A stretch of DNA of 64,000 bases from Enchytraeus crypticus (Eukaryota > Annelida > Clitellata > Enchytraeida > Enchytraeidae). Positions 53,663-64,000 of this stretch are shown here, piece by piece. Below the pieces are notes generated by a model. The model was not told where the DNA came from, searched no databases, and saw nothing but the letters and a program-made list of their open reading frames with translations. The translations under genes and the position numbers were made by a program. Position 1 is the first letter of the stretch. Each line of letters opens with the position of its first letter. The stretch spans positions 124,001 through 188,000 of the forward strand of contig CAJHZI010000486.1 in assembly GCA_905160935.1 (NCBI GenBank), in the 5' to 3' direction.

Positions 53663-53752
53663 GGTAAGTGGAACACAGCAGAGTTCATATATGTATGCTT
53701 TTACCCTGATGATCTTGACCTGAAGGACTTTCTACTTAATCCTTTGCTTTAG
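53663..53752 (+). CDS. Possible 3'-terminal exon, unassigned
   Basis: Acceptor TTTCTACAG, then GKWNTAEFIYVCFYPDDLDL, KDFLLNPLL and a TAG. It would need a phase 0 donor, whereas the candidate exon ending at 53318 exits in phase 1, so the two cannot be joined directly. Not recognised. Confidence 0.2.
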   Translation, partial: GKWNTAEFIYVCFYPDDLDLKDFLLNPLL

Positions 53753-54439
53753 TTATCAGCGTTGAACCATTGTAATCACAGTCTAAACATCTATAATCAC
53801 TTTGTGTGGTCAGTTAGTTGTAGTTAATCATAGTGACTGAATAGTAAAGGGTTATCAGTTGACTGAAATATGAAGATATTACTAGGCTGTAGCTAATACA
53901 GAGCTTTGTAGTCGTTGTTGGTGGCAATGATTACAACACCCTCTGTAATGACAATTGAAGAAGAAAAATTTGTCCACCTGTGGATTTTTGTTTTAGAAGA
54001 ATAATTGTTAGAAGCTTGAAATCTTTATGTTTTAATAATTCATCATTTTAAAATAACTTGACGATAATGAAAGCATAGAATTTTATGCTTTTCAGATATT
54101 CATACTCATAAAACATAATGTATTTTATTCCTAAAATTAATGCCATATTTGGTGAGGATTTTGTGTCTCATAGGCTATTGAATGAATGAATATACCATGT
54201 TTTTAAATCTTATTGTGCTAATTCGATGTATTCTCACAAAAATCCTACTGGATTACGCTTAAGTGAGTGTAACTGATCAATCTACATTAAATAGTTCTCA
54301 GAACGAATTTTATTTCTGTCACATAATTTAAACGATATTGTTAAAAATAATATCATAAATTTTATCCATATAATATCACCCTTCTATTCCAAATATCTTT
54401 ATTTCTCTATATTGCAAAATTGTAAAATGGGTAAACGGG

Positions 54440-54690
54440 ATTGTTTTCTCAGGGAATGACGCCCCTGCCCAGTAAATGTTAGTCGAAGCTGAGGAAGGCA
54501 CCGGGGACCCACCTCGTCATAAGCAGAATCCCCAAGGATAATATTATATCTAAAGTAATGTTATAGATGATTTAAAGATCCACTCATATGTGGACGTGAA
54601 GAGGAAAACGGGAGATAGAGAATAGTGGAGGCGTTATATACCATGAACCTGCCAGTAGGCAGTGCACTAAGAGAGAGAGAGATTGCAAAA
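54440..54690 (-). repeat. Family E copy, inverted
   Basis: TCAGGGAATGACGCCCCTGC, then TGATTTAAAGATCCACTCAT and CTGCCAGTAGGCAGTGCACT followed by (GA)n, the inverse of 14312-14600. Confidence 0.85.
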
Positions 54691-55539
54691 TTATGGGGGG
54701 GGGCAACTGAGAAATATTTCACTGTTTTCTATGAGTGGCCGGCCACCCAATAGTTGTGTGACTATCGTGTAATTCTGGTACTTGAGGTTGATAAGAAATT
54801 GTATTTATTGTTTTGAGACTGCCTTTGATCATGCTGAAGCTTTGAGACAATAGACTGATAACATATTGCTTGACTTATAAGAAAATTAATCAGTTAATTA
54901 ATGGTTTATCTTTTACTGGTACAGAATTGAACTCTTTTACTTTGTTTGATGACTGATCTAAGGTCTGATATTCATTATCTAATCAGTTCTCACATTCTAT
55001 TGTATGTTCAGCAATTAAATGATTGTGATCTACAATGTCTGTAATGTTATGGATGAGTTGTTAATACACTGATCTTGTATGAATGAGTTTCATGTTTTAA
55101 TACTTAGTCACCTGACCACGATCCTTTAGATCCAAGTGGAGTTCTGATATTGTACAGTAATATTGAGCAATTTAGTACAAAATAAAATAAAATGTAAACG
55201 AATCTATTAAATAAATTTATCTATTGTAAATAATAAATATTATTCTAACTAGTGAGGTTACCAATAATTGCTCTATAATTGATGCAGACTCACTGATACT
55301 GCATCATTTTTTTCAATTGAACCAAGTCTACATTAAACTTAGATCGTTTTTTGTTCTGAGATTTATGTTTTTACACTTAAACTCTCAATTGAAATTTGTG
55401 CCATATTTGAACATACCATCTGTTTGTTTAGTGCCGTTATTTTTGCTAATCTTTTCGATGGTCTACTTTGATGACTGTCTTTCTGTTAGGTTTTTCGTAT
55501 TCAGTGCCTTAGGGCAGCATCACAGGGGTCCTATTTGCT

Positions 55540-56985
55540 AGCGAAGAGATTGCGAGTGTCTGATAGAGGCTTGTAGAGGAGGATGAAAGAGTGACTGATA
55601 GAGACTTGTAGAGGAGGATGAAAGAGTGACTGATAGAGACTTGTAGAGGAGGATGAAAGAGTGACTGATAGAGACTTGTAGAGGAGGATGAAAGAGTGAC
55701 TGATAGAGACTTGTAGAGGAGGATGAAAGAGTGACTGATAGAGACTTGTAGAGGAGGATGAAAGAGTGACTGATAGAGACTTGTAGAGGAGGATGAAAGA
55801 GTGACTGATAGAGACTTGTAGAGGAGGATGAAAGAGTGACTGATAGAGGCTTGTAGAGGAGGATGAAAGAGTGACTGATAGAGGCTTGTAGAGGAGGATG
55901 AAAGAGTGACTGATAGAGGCTTGTAGAGGAGGATGAAAGAGTGACTGATAGAGGCTTGTAGAGGAGGAAAGAGTGACTGATAGAGACTTGTAGAGGAGGA
56001 TGAAAGAGTGACTGATAGAGACTTGTAGAGGAGGATGAAAGAGTGACTGATAGAGGCTTGTAGAGGAGGATGAAAGAGTGACTGATAGAGGCTTGTAGAG
56101 GAGGATGAAAGAGTGACTGATAGAGACTTGTAGAGGAGGATGAAAGAGTGACTGATAGAGGCTTGTAGAGGAGGATGAAAGAGTGACTGATAGAGACTTG
56201 TAGAGGAGGATGAAAGAGTGACTGATAGAGACTGACTGATAGAGGCTTGTAGGAGGATGAAAGAGTGACTGATAGAGGCTTGTAGAGGATGAAAGAGTGA
56301 CTGATAGAGACTTGTAGAGGAGGATGAAAGAGTGACTGATAGAGGCTTGTAGAGGAGGATGAAAGAGTGACTGATAGAGGCTAGAGGAGGATGAAAGAGT
56401 GACTGATAGAGACTTGTAGAGGAGCTTGATGATGAAGAGTGACTGATAGAGGCTTGTAGAGGAGGATGAAAGAGTGACTGATAGAGACTTGTAGAGGAGG
56501 ATGAAAGAGTGACTGATAGAGACTTGTAGAGGAGGATGAAAGAGTGACTGATAGAGACTTGTAGAGGAGGATGAAAGAGTGACTGATAGAGACTTGTAGA
56601 GGAGGATGAAAGAGTGACTGATAGAGGCTTGTAGAGGAGGATGAAAGAGTGACCGATAGAGGCTTGTAGAGGAGGATGAAAGAGTGACCGATAGAGGCTT
56701 GTAGAGGAGGATGAAAGAGTGACCGATAGAGGCTTGTAGAGGAGGATGAAAGAGTGACCGATAGAGGCTTGTAGAGGAGGATGAAAGAGTGACCGATAGA
56801 GGCTTGTAGAGGAGGATGAAAGAGTGACCGATAGAGGCTTGTAGAGGAGGATGAGAGAGTGACTGATAGAGGCTTGTAGAGGAGGATGAAAGAGTGACTG
56901 ATAGAGGCTTGTAGAGGAGGATGAGAGAGTGACCGATAGAGGCTTGTAGAGGAGGATGAGAGAGTGACCGATAGAGACTTGTAAA
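55540..56985. repeat. 35-bp minisatellite, about 40 copies
   Basis: Unit TGATAGAGACTTGTAGAGGA plus GGATGAAAGAGTGAC. Variant units (AGAC/AGGC, TGAC/CGAC) occur in runs: CGAC variants cluster in the last third. A 206-codon - strand frame arises because three units are 105 bases. Confidence 0.96.
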
Positions 56986-57566
56986 CCGTTAAGTAATGCA
57001 TGAGGAGATTAGATTTACGTTTTAAAAATATCTAGAGTTTTTTTAACCCAGCAGCTATAAATTTAGGCGTACTGGTTTAACAGCCATCATTGCTACTGCT
57101 GCACTTTTAATTGAGATTGAAGACAATGCAGATAGATTTCTTGACTTTGATCCCTGTGATAAAAGCTGTCACATATAATGGACGTAAGCTATCGTTTGGC
57201 AGATATATGAAATCTTTTCTAACCCCTAAAAGCTGATTTTGTGTGGTCTAGGCGGTTTGTGTTTAGAGTATCTAAACATGTAGGTAGTTGTTTTTTTCTG
57301 TTTCTGTTTGTCAGCTTGATTGGATGTGCTTGTGCTAATCTTGGTATCTGAACTACATATCGTGCTTTTAATTAATAATGCATCTGTGTTGGTGTTTAAA
57401 TTACTTAACAGTTCTATATGTATTTTGTGTTTGCTTTGTAATTCAGATTATTTCGTTTGAAATAATCTGAATTACATAAATTTTATTATTATCTGAATAA
57501 TCGTTATGTTTGAAAGTTTCGCAGTTAGGAGGAGAAAAAATTAGTGGAGGACGTGTGTAAATTAGC

Positions 57567-57609
57567 ATGTATCATCATCATCACCATCATCATCAGCATC
57601 ACCATCAGC

Positions 57610-57641
<32 letters not shown>

Positions 57642-57645
57642 CACC

Positions 57646-57696
<51 letters not shown>

Positions 57697-57800
57697 TTCC
57701 CTTGAATCCCAGTTCAACCAGGGTTAGGATACAAATAGACTATGTGAAATCCTCTCTGACCCACTTCACATCATCAGTCAATCCCCTATTTGAGACTTTT
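57567..57800 (-). repeat. Family D copy with a very long CAT tract
   Basis: About 45 CAT/CAC triplets (poly-His in one frame) run into CCCTTGAATCCCAGTTCAAC and the 5'-truncated family D body. Confidence 0.88.
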
Positions 57801-57842
57801 GCATAATATAAATATAAATGGAATAAACAAAAGTAAGCATGG

Positions 57843-57846
<4 letters not shown>

Positions 57847-57909
<63 letters not shown>

Positions 57910-57912
57910 AGT
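57847..57912. repeat. (AT)n microsatellite
   Basis: About 30 AT units. Confidence 0.95.
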
Positions 57913-58899
57913 ATAATGCATGCAATACATGATATAAGTATGACGTACAGTGCATGTTGCCATGTTTATTAATAACTAGATAATAATTGTGTGACAACCT
58001 TTGATATAAGAAGCCCGTATAGACATGATCTTTATCTACCTGTGTGTTTGTATGAATGGCGTGATGAGACCTGGTACCTATGCGCATGTACACTTCAAGG
58101 GTATATATAGGGGAGTGTCGAGAGTTGCTCTACACTGATTCGATTGTAGTTGAGCTGAGAGTTATCCAATCGCCTCAGTCGTGGCAATACAGTGTGGCAA
58201 TAGTGGAATTACTTATAATTATTCAGCGAGTTTTAAATAATTATTCTGAATATAATTATAAATTTTTCTTTAAAAGATTATATTTTACTATTATATTTTA
58301 TATTTTATTTGTTATAATTTTGAATTAATTATTTGAATTATAAATTATTCTATTATATTTCGTGCATGTACGGTAATCTAAAAACTAGTAGATTAACGTC
58401 TTTTACGGTATAAGATATACGGAGTAAGAATCAATTTTCATTAACTCAAGATACTATAGACAAACTTTGTCTCAGAAGGCATATTTATTACCTTGGAAGA
58501 TATAGGCTACAGAAATGTCTCATCTAAAATGTAGATTAGACATAGCCTTTTGAGAATGCGTCAACTTTTTTGATCTCTGGAGTGTTCTTTGCATAACGTG
58601 ACGGCCGACTGAGGGTACTTAGGAATATATACCCTGGACTGGTGACTTGGTAGAACACTATGACTGTATTAAGGATCTGATTGGACCCTGGACGACCTAT
58701 GTCAGGATGGAGGTCTACTGATGACGATTTGTTCTGGAGCTAAAGTGCTTCCACTTATGGACAGAGGTTAACCTCGACAATGGTTAAACAGCCCTGGTAG
58801 AGTTCAAAGAGAGTGCATGTTTAGATGTGAAATTTCTAACATTCGAAATTATCTCGATATAGGAGTAATTGTAAAACTGCTTTTGTGTTTCTAAATCTT

Positions 58900-59155
58900 A
58901 TACTAAATAGTCACGTAATCAACCTAATCATAATTCTAGTTAGCCAAATCACAATTCTAGTAAACCTAATCGTAATTCTAGTAAACCTAATCATAATTCT
59001 AGTAAACCTAATCATAAACTCTAGTAAACCGAATCATAATTCTAGTAAACCTAATCATAAATTCTAGTAAACCGAATCATAATTCTAGTAAACCTAATCA
59101 TAATTCTAGTAAACCTAATCATAAATTCTAGTAAACCTAATCATAATCCTAGTAA
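58900..59155. repeat. 21-bp minisatellite
   Basis: About 12 copies of CCTAATCATAATTCTAGTAA A, with ACCGAATC and CATAAATTC variants. Confidence 0.93.
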
Positions 59156-59849
59156 ATTTGACAACATATGTCTGGACAGTTAAGGCTGTTATTCTTATCT
59201 TTCGTTACTAATATTGCAGCATTCAATAGAATTTTGCAGAAAATAAATATTTAATGCTAAATGTAGACTGATGACATGTATAATTCTATCTATGTTGAAG
59301 TATTTTCATACACGTTAACTGGTAGAAGAATTGACCTTCACCTGACCCACTTTACTCTACCTGTAGTGTTCACGGAAATACTCGTGCCTATAGCTCTCTG
59401 CTGATCATCTCAACCGTCACTCATTTACATTTGATACTGTATTAAAATACTTCTGCGACGGCTTATATAGCAGCTCACTAATTTGATAGGTTAGACGTCG
59501 CAGATTCGAATCCTAATAGGACAGTCCTTTACGGTAATTTTGTGATGCCAGAAACAAACATGAAAGTTTTCTTGTTGTAAATCAAATGCCGTCTGATGCG
59601 TGCGATGAAGTAGAATTAGATGATGTTAATCATTAAGATAGTGCTATGTTTAGTGCTACGTCGTCATGCTGTGGTCGTTACTGTGGGTTCTAATAACATT
59701 TGAACTGATATCTTGTTAAACTGAAACCGACGTTAAAATTATCTTCATAGCTTTACTGTGACATTATTTTATGTAATGGTATTTTGTAGATTTATATATA
59801 TAAATATATATCTGTATATATGTGTAAATGTTTAGTTGTATATAAATGT

Positions 59850-59965
59850 CAGAAAGGTGAGCGCCTAGGCTCCAGAAATTGTTACAAAATTTCTACTCCG
59901 GACACTAGTTAACTAAACTGGAATTCAAGGGAAGCAGAAGATGATGATAATGATGAGGATGTAAA
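59850..59965 (+). repeat. Family D fragment with internal loss
   Basis: GTGAGCGCCTAGGCTCCAGA joins after a short gap to GGAATTCAAGGGAAGCAGAA and a GATGATGATAATGATG tail. Confidence 0.75.
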
Positions 59966-60299
59966 TGTTTATTAACTGGTTGTGTAAAACCGTGTTAGAT
60001 ATACTGAACGATAGCGCTTCTAGATGATAGCTAGTGGTGATATAGGCCTATAGGTGTGTCATTGAATACAGTGACAGTTAATAGAGCGATAAACTTGAGA
60101 TGTACTGTATTTGATTATACATGGCTCTGAACGTGTCTGGCCTTCAATTCACGTTCTTTGGAAACTTACACTCTATTTGGTATTATTCTGCGAGTCGGTT
60201 GGGCCTTTATTCAAATTATAAATTATATGTTCCAATTCAGGACATCTTGTCATTTGTTATATACATGTTTATAATGTTATATGTATATTTATATTAGAT

Positions 60300-60336
60300 T
60301 TATATTATATATATACTGTATAGACATGTATATACA

Positions 60337-60372
<36 letters not shown>

Positions 60373-60464
60373 AAATCATGTATATATGTATATACTGTAT
60401 ATACATGTATAATATATATATATATTTATATTGTATACAATATATATATATACAATATATATAT

Positions 60465-60514
<50 letters not shown>

Positions 60515-60560
60515 ACATATATATATAATATTATATATATATATATGTGTGTGTGTATGT
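60300..60560. repeat. Compound (AT)n tract
   Basis: AT dinucleotides broken by ACATGTATA, CAATATAT and GTGTGTGT motifs. Confidence 0.93.
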
Positions 60561-61565
60561 TCTCATGATGATAGGACACTCATATACGTACCAGGTGTAT
60601 GTTCCAGTGTAAGAGTTAAGGTACTATAAATAGTTAAATGATATTTCTATCTTTCAAATAATTTTCTTTAATTTTGTAAATGTGTAATACAGTTTTAAAA
60701 TGAATCTTACGTTATTAAATTTGTGATTTCTATCAAAAAACCAATAAAACCTACATTGCTGGGATTTGGCTGATAATATACATAGACAAGTCTATCAAAG
60801 GATCAAGCTGTGACATCTTCTGACTGAGCACTTGGTAGTTGCATATTCTTTGCTTAGAAAAAATGGTTAAAAATGATTGCAGGTCTTCTGCACTGATCAT
60901 AGTACAAAGTCGTTAAGAATTTTTCTCTTTCAAACCGGTACAATGTGCTATGTGAGCTTGCAAGAATATCCCATAAGTTTATATTTTTGTATTTTTTGTG
61001 TTTGTATGTTTGAAAGTGCGTCTGTGTGTGTTTGTTAACATATTTGTGGATTTTTCACTCTAAGAAATATTTTTATTTTAAGAAACAGTTTAATATTTGG
61101 AAAATGCAAGGCCTCGTAAATGGTAGTTAGATGAGTTAAATGTCTTTCATATTATTAAATAACATGAATTTTAAATAATCAAAATTCATAAAAAATGAAA
61201 ATTAAGAGATCATATTGATAAATAGTAGGTCTATGTGATGAATCTGATGGCTGGGTATATTTTAATATAAACTTTTCTAGAAATCATATAGGCCTAGTTG
61301 GAGATCACAATTAGTATCTTAATTTTCTTATTTAATTTCTGAATTTTAAAACAGCATTGTTTGGTGATTCATCGAGTTATACTGGTCTTTAAAGGAGGTC
61401 CTCAGAATTATCAAGCTTTAACTGCTAACACTTGCACGCTTGGGCTTCAGTGATGGCATGAATTTAACTGACAAATATCGTATGATTTATAGACAAGTTA
61501 AAAATAACTGTAGAGCACCAGATGGATACAATACAGTAATTATTTATACAGAAATAATGTAGGCC

Positions 61566-61567
<2 letters not shown>

Positions 61568-61643
<76 letters not shown>

Positions 61644-61660
61644 TACATATATACACACAC
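61568..61660. repeat. (AT)n then (AC)n microsatellite
   Basis: About 35 AT units, then ATACATATATACACACACA. Confidence 0.95.
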
Positions 61661-61788
61661 ATTTATGCTGTACGGTGATATGCGATCATTACGATAGTGT
61701 ATCACTATATAACCTTTCTCTAATAGAATAAATCTGTGATAGTATGTAATAGAGTGTACCCCGTACAATAAACGTTTTGGACAAAAAT

Positions 61789-61921
61789 AGACCAAAGCTA
61801 AGTTTACCGTCCCTTTCCTACTCGGTAGCATGTCAGTGACGAGGAGAGCACTGAGAATTTAAACCCTGTACCCATTGATCCGCTGTCGAGCTACTTGCCA
61901 ACAAGCCACCGACTCAGCCCA
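61789..61921 (-). repeat. SINE family A relative
   Basis: AAAGCTAAGTTTACCGTCCC, TGTCAGTGACGAGGAGAGCA and GATCCGCTGTCGAGCTACTT. It ends about 120 bases before the ACSBG start. Confidence 0.7.
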
Positions 61922-62045
61922 CCCGAGGCATAGACCTTGTAAAGCTTTGTCAGAGACGCTCATGTATATGTTACGACTTTCTGTATATTTGCTTTTGTAG
62001 ATAAAATAAGATTTCATAAATTCATAAAATCAGCTGAGTAACGCT

Positions 62046-62247
62046 ATGGATTCAAGATCAGGGAATGCGAGCAACAATTCTCTCTCTGACGGCGATACAG
62101 CGGAATCCTCACCTCTCTTATCTGGTAGCACTGTTGGAAGAAATGGTAACGCTGGTGGCAGTAGGAAGAGAGCCAATGGCAGTCCTGTAGGAACTGGAGA
62201 GAGGAAGAGAATAACCATCGATAGATTTACCTTCAGTCCTAACACAG
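62046..62247 (+). CDS. ACSBG-type acyl-CoA synthetase, exon 1
   Basis: First coding exon of a bubblegum-type long-chain fatty acid-CoA ligase, which activates long and very long fatty acids with ATP and CoA. It starts MDSRSGNASNNSLSDGDTAE and is Ser-, Gly- and Lys/Arg-rich, the variable N-terminus of the family, with no signal peptide. I chose this ATG because stop codons in the frame lie close upstream. Donor CACAG|GTCTTT, phase 1. Identification rests on exon 2. The gene lies 17 kb behind erg on the same strand. Confidence 0.75.
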
Positions 62248-62272
62248 GTCTTTGTCAAGCTAATTATCTCTA

Positions 62273-62277
<5 letters not shown>

Positions 62278-62354
<77 letters not shown>

Positions 62355-62470
62355 CTGGTCTTTACCGAGCTAATAGTATGTGCGGGGTTCAAATCCTGGG
62401 CTCACCCGTCACTGTTATCGCTTTCGGTCGAGGAAACTGACGTTAACCGTAGCTTTACCAGCTTTTAATT
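62278..62470 (+). repeat. (AT)n tract and SINE family A copy
   Basis: About 37 AT units (62278-62352) start 30 bases after the exon 1 donor; a SINE A copy follows at 62370-62470 (TGTGCGGGGTTCAAATCCTG to TTACCAGCTTTTA). Confidence 0.88.
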
Positions 62471-62880
62471 GTCTCCACTCTGTGTGTAGATAAGTATATA
62501 ACGACATTCCTTGCCGTCATTTCCATATAGATCTTCTAGTGTATCAGTGGCTTTTCTATCTGTAATTAAATCAAAATTTAAATGTCTTTAAAAAGTTCTA
62601 AATAAAATACTATAAATAAAAATATATCGTTCACTCCATATACTCGTGTACATTCTTCTGTATATACGCCCAAGCAGTTTAAGAGCTTAGCATCGTTAAA
62701 GCTCTGTAAGTTTGCCAATAATTCTACTTCGCGTTCTATAGGCCTATGTTTTACTTGTCATTCTATATAGGCCTATGCTTTACTTCTCTTTCTATAGGCC
62801 TATGGAATTGTTCTTTGAGTTAATTGTCTTCACAATGATAAGTCGCTCTGGAGATGGGTAAGGAACGTGTACTTTGCTTC
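62471..62880. other. ACSBG intron 1 sequence
   Basis: AT-rich; contains three copies of TATAGGCCTATG-like words (62738-62805). No exon or element recognised. Confidence 0.45.
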
Positions 62881-62898
62881 AAAGTGTGCTTTGCATTA

Positions 62899-63189
62899 TT
62901 GATTGATTGATTGATTGATGTGTCAGACCGGAGCGTGTGATACCTACAAATGTTCTGAGGACGTGGGTCGTTAATTGATTGATTGATTGACTGATTGATT
63001 GATTGATTGACTGATTGATTGATTGATTGATGTTTAGGATCGGAGCATGTGATACCCACAGATGTGCTGAGGACGTGGGTGGTTGATTGATTGATTGATT
63101 GATTGATGTGTAGGACCAGAGCGTGTGATACCCACAGATGTGCTGAGGACGTGGGTTGTTGATTGATTGATTGATTGATTGATGTGTAG
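62899..63189 (+). repeat. Three tandem copies of the ACSBG exon 2 splice junction
   Basis: TTGA repeats followed by TGTCAG, TGTTTAG and TGTGTAG (AG ending at 62926, 63037, 63113) and each time by about 45 bases matching the start of exon 2, through ATGTTCTGAGGACGTGGGT. The real acceptor ends at 63189. The last two spacings are both 76 bases. Copies 2 and 3 run into an in-frame TGA after about 17 codons. Confidence 0.93.
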
Positions 63190-63351
63190 GACCGGAGCGT
63201 GTGATACCCACAGATGTTCTGAGGACGTGGGTGGCCGATGAGCCGGTTAAGATAAGAACGGCTGCTGAGGGACCCCTGTCCATCCTGCCTCAGTCCATCA
63301 TGTCTCTGTTCATCCAGACCGTCAGGGACTTCCCCGATAACAGAGCGCTCG
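63190..63351 (+). CDS. ACSBG-type acyl-CoA synthetase, exon 2
   Basis: Encodes PERVIPTDVLRTWVADEPVK, IRTAAEGPLSILPQSIMSLF and IQTVRDFPDNRALG. This matches the start of bubblegum acyl-CoA synthetases, where a WTTxxxGEVKIR-like stretch is followed by a PxSVPxLFxxTVxxYPDxxALA segment just before the AMP-binding core. Phase 1 to 1; donor CTCG|GTATGT. The catalytic AMP-binding motifs lie beyond the window. Another AMP-binding family member cannot be fully excluded. Confidence 0.8.
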
Positions 63352-63483
63352 GTATGTTGTTGTTGTACGGCCTATCAATAGGCCATATTGTGACTGAGTT
63401 TATATTATGAAAAGCCATATTATGACTGAGTAAAAGCCATATTGTGACTGAGTATCGATGTAACCGATGAATTAACTTTGATT

Positions 63484-63535
63484 GATAACAGAGCAATCGG
63501 AAAGTTGTTGTTGTTGTACGGCCTATCAATGAGCA
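63484..63535 (+). repeat. Duplicate of the exon 2 end of ACSBG
   Basis: GATAACAGAGC at 63484-63494 and GTTGTTGTACGGCCTATCAA repeat the exon end and intron start at 63336-63382, about 148 bases downstream. The donor GTATGT has become AAGTTG in the copy. Confidence 0.85.
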
Positions 63536-63850
63536 AATCTTTAAACATAGTGTAATACACACAATATGTTTAGTATTAAAATTTTTTATTTATCTGTTTA
63601 GAATTTTTATGAACTTATGCTTATAAGAAATTGGAGGCTTCTGTTGATCTAATTTCAAGTCAATCAGCCCAGAATATCCCTGGTAGCCTCTCAGTCAGCC
63701 TAGTGTGAAATAGCAGAAATAAATAGGATTAATTGTAGCCGACTAATTAATTTGTTAATCTGAATAATCTACCAATTCTAACTGCTGACAGAGACCTGCG
63801 AAAGGAATCTATAGAGGAGCATTATTTAACATGCATGTAATACATGTAAA

Positions 63851-63985
63851 AAAGCTGGTAAAGCTAAGGTTAACGTCAGTTTCCTCACTCGAAAGCGATG
63901 TCAGTGATGGGCGAGCCCAGGATTTGAACCCCGCACATATTGATCCGCAGTCGTGTGTCTTACCGACTTCGCCACTAGTTCCAGC
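63851..63985 (-). repeat. SINE family A, copy
   Basis: AAAGCTGGTAAAGCTAAGGT, TTTCCTCACTCGAAAGCGAT, GCCCAGGATTTGAACCCCGC to CGCCACTAGTTCCAGC, one of the cleanest copies. Confidence 0.88.
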
Positions 63986-64000
63986 CGGCGATGTATGTAA

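Larger units (their letters stand above)
44997..62045. other. Spacer between erg and ACSBG
   Basis: About 17 kb with no recognised gene. Besides the repeats listed separately, 50200-53050, 53760-54420, 56990-57560, 58000-58880, 59160-59840 and 60600-61560 show only AT-rich sequence with no exon, RNA gene or repeat I can support. 50270-50380 is a CT run. Confidence 0.5.

Noticed and set aside
57567-57806. Poly-histidine protein
   Set aside because: It is the CAT tract of a family D copy.

Overview
The window is animal nuclear DNA: AT-rich, intron-dense and very repeat-rich. It carries two same-strand genes. The organism cannot be named from the sequence. Vertebrate-like exon boundaries in a potassium channel gene, tRNA-derived SINEs, a LINE remnant, a hAT-like element, more than a dozen long (AT)n tracts and many minisatellites fit an invertebrate bilaterian with a large, repeat-laden genome.

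Gene 1 (4279-44996, + strand) is an Erg-type voltage-gated potassium channel (KCNH2/6/7 family, seizure/unc-103 relatives). I rebuilt 19 coding exons by homology and splice phase. They join into one open frame of 3939 nt (1312 codons plus stop): N-cap (exon 1), PAS/eag domain (2-3), cytoplasmic linker (4-6), S1 (7), S2-S3 (8), S4-S5 (9), turret, pore helix and SVGFGN filter (10), S6 and C-linker (11-12), cyclic-nucleotide-binding homology domain (13-14), and a disordered tail with a coiled coil (15-19). One or more linker exons may be missing in 24.5-29.7 kb, where the vertebrate linker has sequence I could not find. Exon 6 has an in-frame upstream ATG that could serve a short, PAS-less isoform like vertebrate ERG1b.

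From 44997 to 62045 lies a 17-kb spacer of minisatellites, SINEs, a 1.84-kb hAT-like non-autonomous element (48197-50035), a 1.4-kb array of 35-bp units (55.54-56.99 kb) and a few unassigned exon-like ORFs. Gene 2 starts at 62046 (+ strand): two exons encode the N-terminus of a bubblegum-type very-long-chain acyl-CoA synthetase (ACSBG family). It runs off the window in intron 2.

The introns hold several dispersed repeat families, here labelled A to F: A and B have tRNA-like B boxes, C carries a conserved core that ends in AAATCAAGCCGGC, D has a GAT-repeat tail, E is linked to CT runs, and F has a TTGA tail.

The most unusual pattern is that many tandem duplications straddle exon edges. Copies of a 3' splice site plus the first bases of the exon lie just upstream of erg exons 3, 7, 8, 15 and 18 and of ACSBG exon 2. 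Copies of exon ends plus donor regions lie downstream of erg exons 7 and 11 and ACSBG exon 2. Copy numbers run from 2 to about 20. The upstream decoys I translated lead to an early stop, except one at exon 3 that would add 16 residues in frame to the PAS domain.
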